Origin: Candidatus Scalindua sp. SCAELEC01
GTDB taxonomy: Bacteria; Planctomycetota; Brocadiia; Brocadiales; Scalinduaceae
DNA length: 64,000 nt
NCBI GenBank assembly: GCA_004282745.1
Contig: SHMT01000028.1
Location: 1 to 64,000 of the forward strand
Direction of reading: 5' to 3'
Made by a program: the position numbers and the translations under genes. Shown in pieces: positions 15,861 to 23,803 of the stretch (its first letter is position 1; every line of letters starts with the position of its first letter). The notes under the pieces are model-generated. The model made no database searches. It worked only from the letters and a program-made list of their open reading frames with translations, and had not been told where the DNA came from.

Positions 15861-16004
15861 TTAAAACAAATATATCTTTCCTGTTCGACTAATTGCCGAC
15901 ACGTTTGGATATTGTTTTACATCATATTTGTATAATGCAAAAGGTCCTCGCATTTTAGCAAGGTCGTGACTAACACCCATGGCCTTCCAGCCACAACGAA
16001 GCAT
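15861..16004 (-). pseudogene. Short coding remnant, 47 codons, unrecognised
   Basis: Between the HEPN gene and the DJ-1 gene the minus strand is open from about 16049 to a TAA at 15861; the first ATG is at 16004. The product contains 'GWKAMGVSHDLAKMRGPFAL' and 'YKYDVKQYPNVSAI', which has the composition of a folded protein rather than random translation. No ribosome site precedes the ATG, so I read it as the C-terminal fragment of a lost gene. Family not recognised. The rest of 15832-16120 shows nothing else. Confidence 0.35.
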
Positions 16005-16120
16005 GAAACATGCGATTAGGTTCAGATTATGATAAAATCGCTATCTCACACTATGTAATAGTCAAGAAGGAATTAATAGAATTGCTATGGACTCGTAGTG
16101 ATATTTGTTTCATATAAACC

Positions 16121-16195
16121 GATTAACCTTTATTCTTTGCCGAGATGACCACAGAATATTATTGCTGATTTCTGATCTAATGACTTATTTAATCT
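16121..16195. repeat. Paralogous empty site of MITE A2
   Basis: The sequence from 'CCGATTAACC' through 'GCTGATTTCTGATCTAATGA' and 'TTATTT' matches 14859-14900 joined directly to 15118-15154, with only scattered substitutions. The 217-bp family A element in the other copy is absent here. The junction differs by one base from perfect excision with a TA duplication. Both copies overlap the 3' end of a minus-strand gene. Confidence 0.7.
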
Positions 16196-16763
16196 TCGTT
16201 CCCAACAATACAAGGAATTGTGCAAGCCATTCCGGGTGAGCGGGCCAGGCCGGAGCGGTAACCAGGTTGCCGTCTACGTGTGCCTTGTCTATGGGTACCT
16301 TCACCCAATTCCCACCAGCGCGTGTCACCTCCGGTGCAACTGCCGGATATGCTGTGCAGCTCTTGCCTTCAAGGGCACCAGCGGCAGCCAACAGTTGCGC
16401 GCCATGGCAGATTGCGGCAATAGGTTTATTTGATTGAGAAAAGTGTTTTACTATCTCCAATACCCGTTCGTTGAGGCGAAGGTACTCCGGTGAACGGCCG
16501 CCCGGGATTACTAAGGCATCATAATCGGTTGCTTTAACTTCATTGAAGGTGGCATTCAGGGTGAAATTGTGTCCCGGTTTCTCGCTGTACGTCTGGTCAC
16601 CTTCAAAGTCGTGTATGGCGGTTCGTACGGAATCTCCCTCTTTTTTGTCAGGGCAAACAGCATGCACCAGAAGCCCTACCATTTGCAGTGCCTGAAAGGG
16701 CACCATTACCTCATAGTCTTCCACATAATCACCAACAATCATCAATATTTTTTTTGTGCCCAT
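16185..16763 (-). CDS. DJ-1/PfpI family protein
   Basis: 192 aa, class I glutamine-amidotransferase-like fold. The nucleophile elbow is '[10 protein letters not shown]' with the reactive Cys; '[12 protein letters not shown]' supplies the preceding acidic/Arg loop. Members include glyoxalase III/deglycase-like stress proteins and PfpI peptidases; the exact activity cannot be assigned. A family A MITE sits just upstream, between this start and a possible promoter at 16920-16946. Confidence 0.9.
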   Translation of the reverse strand: MGTKKILMIVGDYVEDYEVMVPFQALQMVGLLVHAVCPDKKEGDSVRTAIHDFEGDQTYSEKPGHNFTLNATFNEVKATDYDALVIPGGRSPEYLRLNERVLEIVKHFSQSNKPIAAICHGAQLLAAAGALEGKSCTAYPAVAPEVTRAGGNWVKVPIDKAHVDGNLVTAPAWPAHPEWLAQFLVLLGTKIK

Positions 16764-16798
16764 TGAAATCCTTATAAAAGCAGTTTGTTCTCGAAATA

Positions 16799-16906
16799 TA
16801 CTAAAACCGATTTGGTTTTAGATTTTTCTAACAATCAAAGCTTGGTGAAGGTATACTCGCTCCGTTTTCTCTCGGATTTTATCCGAAAACCATTATGAGA
16901 TGAGTA
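16799..16906. mobile_element. Family A MITE, 108-bp copy (A3)
   Basis: Same length and layout as the copy at 62915: TACTAAAACCGATTTGG start, a middle with CTTGGTGAAGGTATACTCGC, and GATTTTATCCGAAAACC before the end GAGATGAGTA; TA on both sides. It lies 35 bp upstream of the DJ-1 start codon, so it is probably in that gene's leader. Confidence 0.78.
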
Positions 16907-16919
16907 TAATGGACTATAC

Positions 16920-16946
16920 AGTATAAAAATCGGGCGATTGTGTCAA
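16920..16946 (-). promoter_or_regulatory. Possible promoter for the DJ-1 gene
   Basis: On the minus strand TTGACA (16941-16946) is followed after 15 bp by TATACT (16920-16925). The -35 is consensus and the -10 is five of six, but the spacer is short. Transcripts would pass through MITE A3 before reaching the gene. Confidence 0.3.
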
Positions 16947-16961
16947 TAGCTATTGCGTAAC

Positions 16962-17075
16962 CGTTCAAGGTTCAATGGTTCAGGGTTCAACGTTCATCAT
17001 AGAATTTCGGAACTCGAAATATAAAGGAGATTAACCCAGAACGGTGAACTCTGAACCAGTAAACGTCTACTATAA
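16962..17075. repeat. GGTTCAA-type short repeat cluster
   Basis: Several imperfect copies of a GGTTCAA/GGTTCAG heptad occur in 16962-16996, and complementary GTGAACTCTGAACC copies near 17044. Together they could form a loose hairpin. No coding sense. Confidence 0.4.
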
Positions 17076-17221
17076 ATTTCTGTTTTCAAACACCTCTATT
17101 TTCTATACAATGTTACGCATTGGTGTTGTGCAGGATTTTTATTGTGTACAAAATCTCTTTTAACGCAGAGGTCGCAGAGGGTTCTAAAGACTGATGTGAA
17201 ATAGGGAGGACGTTGTTCGTT

Positions 17222-17287
17222 ATGCATGAAAACGAGATATCAGAGAAGATAAGAAATCGAGAAAAGTATAATATTTTAAAAGAGTAA
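17222..17287 (+). pseudogene. GxxExxY-family N-terminal fragment
   Basis: A 21-codon frame starting 'MHENEISEKI' resembles the N-terminus of GxxExxY proteins (short helical proteins of unknown function), then loses the family pattern and stops. It lies 7 bp before a second remnant of the same family. Confidence 0.4.
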
Positions 17288-17294
17288 TCGCACA

Positions 17295-17499
17295 ATGACA
17301 CAGAGCCACAGAGAAATGATTTCTGTCTACCGTCCTGACAGGACAGGCAGGATTGAAAATGAGATTGGGAAAGTTATAGTTGCTACTGCAATTGAAGTTC
17401 ATAAAACCTCTTGATTTTGGACTTTTCGAAATTGTGGATGAAGTAATTTTAACTCATCAGTTAAAGAAACACAGTTTAGAATCTTGGATGTATGGCTAA
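17295..17499 (+). pseudogene. GxxExxY-family protein, frameshifted
   Basis: The frame from ATG 17295 starts 'MTQSHREM' and continues 'ENEIGKVIVATAIEVHKT', the family N-terminus, then ends at TGA 17412. From 17407 the neighbouring frame continues the family pattern: 'PLDFGLFEIVDEVILTHQLK'. A single-base indel near 17405 would restore one product, so this is a broken gene. The Tyr of the GxxExxY motif is replaced by Asp. Confidence 0.6.
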
Positions 17500-17572
17500 T
17501 GGTTAAATTCAATTTTTGTGCCTCAGTGTCTTTGTGTGAGGATGAGTAATTTAAGTAATTCAATGAAAAAGT

Positions 17573-18271
17573 ATGAATAAAAGCGTATTAACGAATCTGA
17601 TTGCCGCCATCATATGCGTGGTGGCTTTTGCAATCCCTGAGTTTCCGGGGAGACATGCGCTCAGTTGCGCAAGTTTGTTCGCGCTGTCTGGCGCCTTAAC
17701 CAACTGGTTGGCTGTACATATGTTGTTTGAGAAGATCCCCTTGCTGTATGGTTCAGGAATTATCGTTCTCAGGTTTGAGCAATTTAAGGCGGGTATTCGT
17801 TCGTTGATTATGGAGAATTTTTTCACCGAAGAGAATTTTGCAAAGGTCTCTGAAGAGGCCTTTCCCCACCAGATAGATCCGGAGCTCGTAATGGAAAAGA
17901 TAGATTTTGATAAGATGTTTGATGGCTATGTATCAGTAATTACGACATCCTCCTTTGGGGCAATGTTGAATATGGTTGGTGGTGCTCAAGTCATTGAACC
18001 TCTGAGGGAAACATTCAAAGAGGAGTCTCAGAGGCAGGTATCCGAGGTTATTCAGAACATTGACATATCGTCAGTCCTGCAGAGAGAGACAGATTTTGAA
18101 TCCTTTAAGTCAAAGATCGGTAATATGGTAGATGCCCGTTTGAATGAACTTACCCCACACCATGTAAAAGAGATCATAGAAGAGATGATCCGCCAACACC
18201 TTGGTTGGTTGGTTGTTTGGGGGGGAGTCTTTGGGGCTCTGATCGGTTTTTTCAGCACCCTATTGCTCTGA
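17573..18271 (+). CDS. DUF445 family membrane protein
   Basis: 232 aa. There is an N-terminal hydrophobic segment ('LIAAIICVVAFAI'), the DUF445 core 'GALTNWLAVHMLFEKIP', a helical middle and a C-terminal membrane segment ('VVWGGVFGALIGFFSTLLL'). The function of the family is unknown. It stands alone, with a decayed repeat region upstream and family B hairpin B1 downstream. Confidence 0.82.
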   Translation: MNKSVLTNLIAAIICVVAFAIPEFPGRHALSCASLFALSGALTNWLAVHMLFEKIPLLYGSGIIVLRFEQFKAGIRSLIMENFFTEENFAKVSEEAFPHQIDPELVMEKIDFDKMFDGYVSVITTSSFGAMLNMVGGAQVIEPLRETFKEESQRQVSEVIQNIDISSVLQRETDFESFKSKIGNMVDARLNELTPHHVKEIIEEMIRQHLGWLVVWGGVFGALIGFFSTLLL

Positions 18272-18441
18272 TTTTCAGATTATGGATCCAAGTTCATCTA
18301 CTGGTCAACTGTGTACATTTGGAAAGAAAATTTCGTTTGAGAGTTCATTTCAGGATCCCGATATGTTCGATGACTCAATTGTTTGGGATTTTGGATTTGT
18401 TCGTTATTTGAAACTTGCTTTTTTGTGCTTACACGGAAACC

Positions 18442-18572
18442 TACTGGTTGAATGAAAACTGCCCAGGTACAAGGCGCGTAATGATTTTGTAACCGGAGCG
18501 TACTTCAAGTACGTGAGGATTACGGAATCATTACAGCAACGAAGTAGATGGGTAGTTTTCATTCAACCAGTA
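18442..18572. repeat. Family B hairpin repeat B1
   Basis: Left arm 18442-18465 and right arm 18549-18572 pair over 24 bp with one G-T wobble. The inner part forms a second stem (GTAATGATT / AATCATTAC) and a terminal CGTACT-TCA-AGTACG hairpin. The right arm contains the stop codon of the minus-strand gene at 18559. Same family as 19577, 34791, 39278 and 41613. Confidence 0.85.
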
Positions 18573-19512
18573 AGCTGTTGTGCTCAATCTCTTCAAGCAA
18601 CTCAAGTATCCGTTTACCGATATCGGTGTGAGGGGCGACATCGGCGGCTTTTTCAAGGTTCTTAAGCCAGGCAGCATCGTCTTTTTTCCCCTCCTGGTAG
18701 AGCTCGGCCATTTTAAGGTAGATGGTTTGGACAATCTCAGGCACGGGTTTGGAAGTCTCGATGAGCATTTCCAGTTTCTTGATGGCTTTATCATATTCCT
18801 CTAAGAGGTTGTGATCAAGATTGCTCATGATGTCTGATAGACGATCGGAGCTTTCGTACTGGACCTTCTGTACCGCATAGTTGGCTTTAAGGCCTGCTGC
18901 GTTGTCTGTGTCGTATGCGATGATCTTGTCGATAATGTCGGTATACTCATTGAGACTGTTGATGCCATTACTCTTTAACCAATTAAGTGCTTGGTCGAAA
19001 AGTTTTGCCTGCTCAACTCCCTTTGCATTTTCTGCCTTTTCAAATAGTGCATCTCGCTTTGTCTTTAGGGTGCTGAGTTCTTGAAGGTGTTTGAGGAAAT
19101 TATCGGGGCCTCCCTCCTGGTAACCGGTCCTTGCATATGGACGTCCGCTGGCATCAGTAAGTATAATAGTCGGGAAACCCTCTACCCGGTACCTCTTTTC
19201 CAATCCTCGATTCTGTTTTTTTACTTTTTCAGACTGCTCCTTTCTCCTGGGAAAGTCTATGTCAACGAGTACAAAATGTTTGGGGGCCTCTCTTTTAAAT
19301 GTCTCCTGGCTGAAGACCTCTTTGTGCAACTTGACACACCAGGGACACCAATCTGATCCCGTGAAATGGAGGAGCAAGTCTTTCCCCTCCTTGGTTGCCT
19401 TAATTTTTGCGGCTTCAAAATTATCGGTCCATACGGCATCCGCGGCTAAGGTGACGGTAGTAAAGAAAAGGGTGGCGGCTAAAACAGACATCGTAATAAA
19501 AGTAGTTTTCAT
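18559..19512 (-). CDS. Exported thioredoxin-fold protein with C-terminal helical region
   Basis: 317 aa. The N-terminal signal peptide ends near 'VTLAADAVW'. A thioredoxin-like domain follows with 'CPWC' preceded by 'HFTGSDW', and the cis-Pro loop 'GFPTIILTD'. The C-terminal 170 residues are helical with TPR-like spacing. It is probably a periplasmic thiol-disulfide protein; the partner is unknown. Its last codons and stop lie inside hairpin B1. Confidence 0.85.
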   Translation of the reverse strand: MKTTFITMSVLAATLFFTTVTLAADAVWTDNFEAAKIKATKEGKDLLLHFTGSDWCPWCVKLHKEVFSQETFKREAPKHFVLVDIDFPRRKEQSEKVKKQNRGLEKRYRVEGFPTIILTDASGRPYARTGYQEGGPDNFLKHLQELSTLKTKRDALFEKAENAKGVEQAKLFDQALNWLKSNGINSLNEYTDIIDKIIAYDTDNAAGLKANYAVQKVQYESSDRLSDIMSNLDHNLLEEYDKAIKKLEMLIETSKPVPEIVQTIYLKMAELYQEGKKDDAAWLKNLEKAADVAPHTDIGKRILELLEEIEHNSLLVE

Positions 19513-19576
19513 AATTTATATTTATATAAGTTAAAATATCTAAAATAAGCAATTAATAGCTCTGGAACAGTAATCC

Positions 19577-19692
19577 GGTGATTGAACCAACTGCCCAGAT
19601 ACAAGGCGCGTAAAAATTCCGGAACCGGAGCGTACTTAAGGATTACGGAGTTTTTACAGCAACGCAGTAGATGAGTAGTTGGTTCGATCACC
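19577..19692. repeat. Family B hairpin repeat B2
   Basis: Arms 19577-19597 and 19672-19692 pair over 21 bp with two wobbles and one mismatch. The inner stem is GTAAAAATTCCG / CGGAGTTTTTAC. It begins 6 bp after the stop of the minus-strand reductase gene at 19698. The loop-side sequence CAAGGCGCGTAA and CAGCAACGCAGTAGATG is shared with the other copies, while the stem sequence is not. Confidence 0.85.
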
Positions 19693-19697
19693 ATTCA

Positions 19698-20582
19698 TCA
19701 TACGACATAATTCCCATGATTCAAGTTTTTTATCTCTTCTCTTAAGGCTAACGGGGAGTAACCGAGTGCTAAGGCCTTCGAGCTGTCGAGCGAGACATCC
19801 GGAGGTCTTGGTGCGTCCATTACCACATCTTTCTGTTCGCATGGTGATATCCTGGCTCTGCTAAAACCGAATATTTCGACGAGCAGAGTGGCAAAATTAT
19901 ACCGTGAAATGCGTTCCGCTCCGCCGAGGTGTATTAATCCGGTAGCTTTTTCCAGTGATAAAAGAATTCCCTGAACGGCTGTCCGAACACTTATGGGTGT
20001 CCTAAACTCATCGATAAACAGTCGCAACTCTTGACCCGTTCTCATCGCCTGCATCATTGGTTGAATAAAACTCATTGATGCCGTACCCGGGATACCAAAC
20101 AGTGGGGGTATCCGACAGATAGTAACCTTTGGGTACCGTGCCATCATCCCTTTCTCAGCCAACACCTTGTGCTCACCATAGACGTTAACCGGGCAAACTA
20201 AATCTGTTTCCCGGTAAGGGGCACGAAGCCCATCAAATACCAGGTCAGTAGAGGTGAAAGCGCAGGGGAGTGAAAAATCCGCACACAACCCGGCAATAAG
20301 TACTGATGTGTCAACGTTGATTTCTTTTGATTCAGATCGGAGAGTCTGGCAGGTGTTAGGGTCCGTTTGGGCGGCGGTATGTATTACCGCATCCGGTTTT
20401 ATCGTTTGGAAGAGTCTCTTTAGCTCATGGAAATTGGTCAAGTCCGCTGTTAGTATTGTTACTCCATCGATTGTGCAGTGATGGGAAAATACCGTCCCAT
20501 ATACGGTCCACTCCTCTTTTGCCTTATGACAGAGGTGCCACCCCAAAAACCCACTTGCGCCTGTAACGAGCAGTTTTTTCAT
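19698..20582 (-). CDS. RmlD-like sugar-nucleotide reductase (SDR family)
   Basis: 294 aa extended SDR. The NAD(P) loop is 'VTGASGFLGWHL' and the active site 'YGEHKVLAEK' (Y-x3-K). The substrate region resembles dTDP-4-dehydrorhamnose reductase. It is alone here; the exopolysaccharide transferase at 22420 is the closest sugar-polymer gene. RmlD itself is possible, but other dTDP-sugar reductases fit equally. Confidence 0.8.
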   Translation of the reverse strand: MKKLLVTGASGFLGWHLCHKAKEEWTVYGTVFSHHCTIDGVTILTADLTNFHELKRLFQTIKPDAVIHTAAQTDPNTCQTLRSESKEINVDTSVLIAGLCADFSLPCAFTSTDLVFDGLRAPYRETDLVCPVNVYGEHKVLAEKGMMARYPKVTICRIPPLFGIPGTASMSFIQPMMQAMRTGQELRLFIDEFRTPISVRTAVQGILLSLEKATGLIHLGGAERISRYNFATLLVEIFGFSRARISPCEQKDVVMDAPRPPDVSLDSSKALALGYSPLALREEIKNLNHGNYVV

Positions 20583-20603
20583 CTTTTCTTTTATACCAAA
20601 TCC

Positions 20604-20632
20604 TTGACACTCAAAATCCTTTTCCCTATAAT
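20604..20632 (+). promoter_or_regulatory. Exact-consensus sigma-70 promoter
   Basis: TTGACA (20604-20609), a 17-bp spacer, then TATAAT (20627-20632): a perfect match with optimal spacing. Transcription would start near 20640 on the plus strand and run through the family C element into the GGDEF gene at 20970. Nothing else on this strand lies downstream before that gene. Confidence 0.75.
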
Positions 20633-20655
20633 CACCTTTCAGTTGGAAGCATAAG

Positions 20656-20836
20656 GTGCAGGAAAGAATAACTTGTTGTTTTATCGCGCTCAGTTTTAGG
20701 TCAGATTTGATCGATCTGACCGACCAGGACCGCAGGTGTAGCCTAAGCTACAGCGAGGATGCTGCGAGTGAAGAGCGGCCGAAGGTGATCTGAAAATGAG
20801 ATGCGATAAAACAACAAGTTATTCTTTCCTGGGCCC
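20656..20836. mobile_element. Family C element, full copy with perfect 29-bp inverted ends (C1)
   Basis: 20659-20687 and 20803-20831 are perfect inverted repeats of 29 bp. The interior (about 115 bp) contains 'TTGATCGATCTGACC' and 'TAGCCTAAGCTACAGCGAGG', and reappears reversed in the copy at 49385. No ORF. It lies within the probable 5' leader of the GGDEF gene, where the RNA would fold into a long hairpin. Confidence 0.8.
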
Positions 20837-20969
20837 ATAGGAGAGGCCAACACCCGCCTTCTCCTATTAAAGCCTGAAACAGGGCAAATTTCAAAGAAAT
20901 ATCTAAAGTTTTTTTTGGAGAAGCAGAATAGGAAAACAATCTACCACTGACAGGATTTCATCACAGATT

Positions 20970-22412
20970 TTGGACTTAATGCTGGATGTGATATTGGAGG
21001 TAATGCGGGCAGAAGGTGGTTCTGTTATGTTGCTTGATGATAGTAACCAGGAACTGACGGTTAAGAGCGCTCGTGGATTGAAACGTGAAATAATTAAGAA
21101 GGCACGAGTCTGTTTGGGAAGTGGTGTTGCCGGTAAGGTAGCGGCCATGGGTCGGTCTGTTTTTCTGAAAGGAAACGAAGGAGAGCGTTATCTTAAAATA
21201 GGAGCTGAGGATTTGGTCAATCCAGAGATCAATACGGCATTTGTTGCTCCAATCAAATTTAGTGATAGAACGATTGGTGTAATCAACATCAATTCTACCC
21301 ATTCAGACCATGAAATCACGCCGGGAAAGGAACGCTTGGTACAAGAGATTCTCAATCATTTTTTTGAGTATCTCATTCAGGTGGAACTCCCTGTAAGTCA
21401 TCATGAACCACCCTCTCAGCTGTATATGATGAATATTTTTCAGGAATACAGCACACTTCGAGAACTGAGAGGTATTTTTGACTATATTTTTCAGCTCATT
21501 TCAGAAGTTCTGGGAGTAAAAAAGAAGGGGTTTTTTCTTCTCCGAAATCAAGATTCTGGATTTTTTGATCTTGTTCTCGGGTATGGGTTTCAAATAAGGA
21601 ACTATCGAGAAATTTATGAAGACCTGATTCCCCAATTCAAAGAGGCAAGAATTGATTCGCTCCGCAATATTACCGTACTGAATCGAGAAGACTTTATCTC
21701 CACATCAAAGGATCTCTTTTCTGAAAACTCTTTAATCCTCATCCCGCTAAAATTAGAGGATACCGTGAAAGGCCATATCCTTTTTCTGGATGATGTAACA
21801 CCTGAACCCGACAGTAAGACCAACCACTTGGTCCAAACAATCTGTGCAATTGCAGCCAGGACAATTGAAGAGTCAATTTCAGGGAGAAAATTCCGAGAAC
21901 TGGGTTTTACCGACAACCTGACAGGCACTTACAATTATGGGCTCTGGTGGAGGCGCCTTAATGAAGAGATTAGTCGTGCACAGAGGCAGGGGGAAATGAA
22001 TATTTCCCTTATTGTGATAGACATAGACAAGTTCAATCGTCTTAATATTGCTCATGGGTACTATGTGGGGGATCAGTTATTACGTATCATTGCAGATCGG
22101 ATCAATGGTAGTGTCCGACCGACTGATATTGTGGGTCGTATTGGAGGGGAAGAGTTTGGTATCGTATTATCTGGCACGGGGAAACAACAGGCCAAAAATG
22201 TGGCAGATCGCATAGTTGATGCCGTATCAGGTATTCCAACAGAAATGAGGATAACGTTGTCATACCCTATCACTTTTAGTTGTGGGATAGCAGAATTTCC
22301 CGACGATGCAACTACGTCTGGTGAATTGGTGGAAAGGTCGAAGACGGCGCTTGTCTCTGCAAAAATTATGGGAGGTAATCGTATTAAATTGTTTGAGCAG
22401 TTGGAGGAGTGA
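20970..22412 (+). CDS. GAF-GAF-GGDEF diguanylate cyclase
   Basis: 480 aa from TTG 20970; the same frame stays open back to 20907 with GAF-like sequence but no standard start, so the N-terminus is uncertain. GAF 1 spans about 1-140 ('EGGSVMLLDD', 'GSGVAGKVA'), GAF 2 about 160-300, and GGDEF 310-475 with 'GRIGGEEFGIVL' (active GGEEF form) and an RxxD inhibitory site 'RPTD' five residues before it. It should make c-di-GMP. The stop is 7 bp before the exopolysaccharide transferase, so the two are co-transcribed from the promoter at 20604. Confidence 0.9.
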   Translation: MDLMLDVILEVMRAEGGSVMLLDDSNQELTVKSARGLKREIIKKARVCLGSGVAGKVAAMGRSVFLKGNEGERYLKIGAEDLVNPEINTAFVAPIKFSDRTIGVININSTHSDHEITPGKERLVQEILNHFFEYLIQVELPVSHHEPPSQLYMMNIFQEYSTLRELRGIFDYIFQLISEVLGVKKKGFFLLRNQDSGFFDLVLGYGFQIRNYREIYEDLIPQFKEARIDSLRNITVLNREDFISTSKDLFSENSLILIPLKLEDTVKGHILFLDDVTPEPDSKTNHLVQTICAIAARTIEESISGRKFRELGFTDNLTGTYNYGLWWRRLNEEISRAQRQGEMNISLIVIDIDKFNRLNIAHGYYVGDQLLRIIADRINGSVRPTDIVGRIGGEEFGIVLSGTGKQQAKNVADRIVDAVSGIPTEMRITLSYPITFSCGIAEFPDDATTSGELVERSKTALVSAKIMGGNRIKLFEQLEE

Positions 22413-22419
22413 CCTCATT

Positions 22420-23799
22420 ATGTTCTCAGTCCGTACCACCTTTGGCGCAATTACCATTATTGTTGCTGATATCATCATTGGCTACCTCATCTACTGGATT
22501 GCTTTTTCACATGTATCCGATATCCCTGAGTGGCTGAGTTCTGGTGGGTTATATAAACAGCTTGCACTGCTAGTGATTGCAGTGATTATTGTCTTTTCCT
22601 CAGCACTTTCCCGCCTCTACTCTTTTATAGAGTATATCTATCCGGTAGACTTGCTTAGACGAATAATTCCCTCCTTCTTTATAGCATTTACCTCTATTGC
22701 AACATTGGGATATTTCACGAAGGGGTTCTCATCGATAAATTGGAGATTTTTGCCCCCTCTCATGATAATCTATGTCTGCCTGTTTGTATTTCGCTGGTAT
22801 CTCTTTTTTGTCATGCCGAAGAACCGGACAAGAATCCTCATACTTGGTGCAAATGAACAAACCAGAAAAATTGTTAAGGAATCTCTGAGAAAGAGGTTTC
22901 GGGGGTACGAGATTGTGGGTATAGCAACGTCACTTGAGAGTCAGGTGAATGCCGACATTCACGGTATCCAGGTTTTGCATCTAGGGGAACAACTGGAGGA
23001 GACGGTTCGTGAATATTCTGTTGATAGTATTGTTGTAACACAACGGGATCGGCGAGGAAAGTTACCGGTCCATGAACTACTCCAGTGTAAGGTTCAAAAT
23101 ATACATATTCAGGAAGGTTTTACTTTTTATGAGAAGGTAGAGCGTAAGATCATTGTGAGTGAATTTCTCAAACCAAGCTGGTTTGTGTTTGAAGAGGGGT
23201 TTTTCCAGATATCCATACATAAATCGATCAAGCGAATGCAGGGGATAATTGTCTCTTTTTTCCTCCTGACGATCCTTTCGCCAATCCTGATTTTGGTAGC
23301 CATCGCCATAAAGCTTGAGTCTCCCGGATCTGTATTTTTTCAACAGGAGAGAGTGGGACGGAGGAATAAGGTCTTTAAATTACTTAAATTCAGATCTATG
23401 CGTCAAGATGCGGAGACAATAAACGGGCCGACATTTGCGCAGAAAAACGATCCCCGTATTACGAGGGTCGGTCTCTTAATTCGTAAGATCAGGATAGATG
23501 AGGTTCCACAGTTTATTAACATATTCAAGGGTGACATGGATATGGTAGGCCCGAGGCCGGAACGCCCTGTATTTGTGGATCAGCTAAAAGAGTTGGTCCC
23601 CTATTATGGTCTGAGGCATACCGTGAGACCTGGTCTCACGGGGTGGGCACAGGTCAATTACCCCTACGGAGACAACTTTGAGGACAGTAGGGAAAAACTC
23701 CATTACGATCTCTATTATGTGAAACACTTCTCCTGGTATCTAGATTTGCTGATCATCTTTATGACCGTTCGGGAAGTTTTGTTCGGTAGGGGGCGGTAA
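22420..23799 (+). CDS. Exopolysaccharide polyprenyl glycosylphosphotransferase
   Basis: 459 aa from ATG 22420, with GGAGGAG 11 bp upstream; the frame extends further upstream but that part is GGDEF-gene shadow. Several N-terminal membrane helices, a nucleotide-binding-like middle ('ILILGANEQTRKIV') and a C-terminal bacterial sugar transferase domain ('ERVGRRNKVFKLLKFRSM', 'DEVPQFINIFKGDMD', 'MVGPRPERP', 'RPGLTGWAQVNYPYG'). It starts repeat-unit synthesis by moving sugar-1-phosphate onto undecaprenyl phosphate. The upstream cyclase suggests c-di-GMP control of polymer output. Confidence 0.92.
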   Translation: MFSVRTTFGAITIIVADIIIGYLIYWIAFSHVSDIPEWLSSGGLYKQLALLVIAVIIVFSSALSRLYSFIEYIYPVDLLRRIIPSFFIAFTSIATLGYFTKGFSSINWRFLPPLMIIYVCLFVFRWYLFFVMPKNRTRILILGANEQTRKIVKESLRKRFRGYEIVGIATSLESQVNADIHGIQVLHLGEQLEETVREYSVDSIVVTQRDRRGKLPVHELLQCKVQNIHIQEGFTFYEKVERKIIVSEFLKPSWFVFEEGFFQISIHKSIKRMQGIIVSFFLLTILSPILILVAIAIKLESPGSVFFQQERVGRRNKVFKLLKFRSMRQDAETINGPTFAQKNDPRITRVGLLIRKIRIDEVPQFINIFKGDMDMVGPRPERPVFVDQLKELVPYYGLRHTVRPGLTGWAQVNYPYGDNFEDSREKLHYDLYYVKHFSWYLDLLIIFMTVREVLFGRGR

Positions 23800-23803
23800 A
23801 CCC

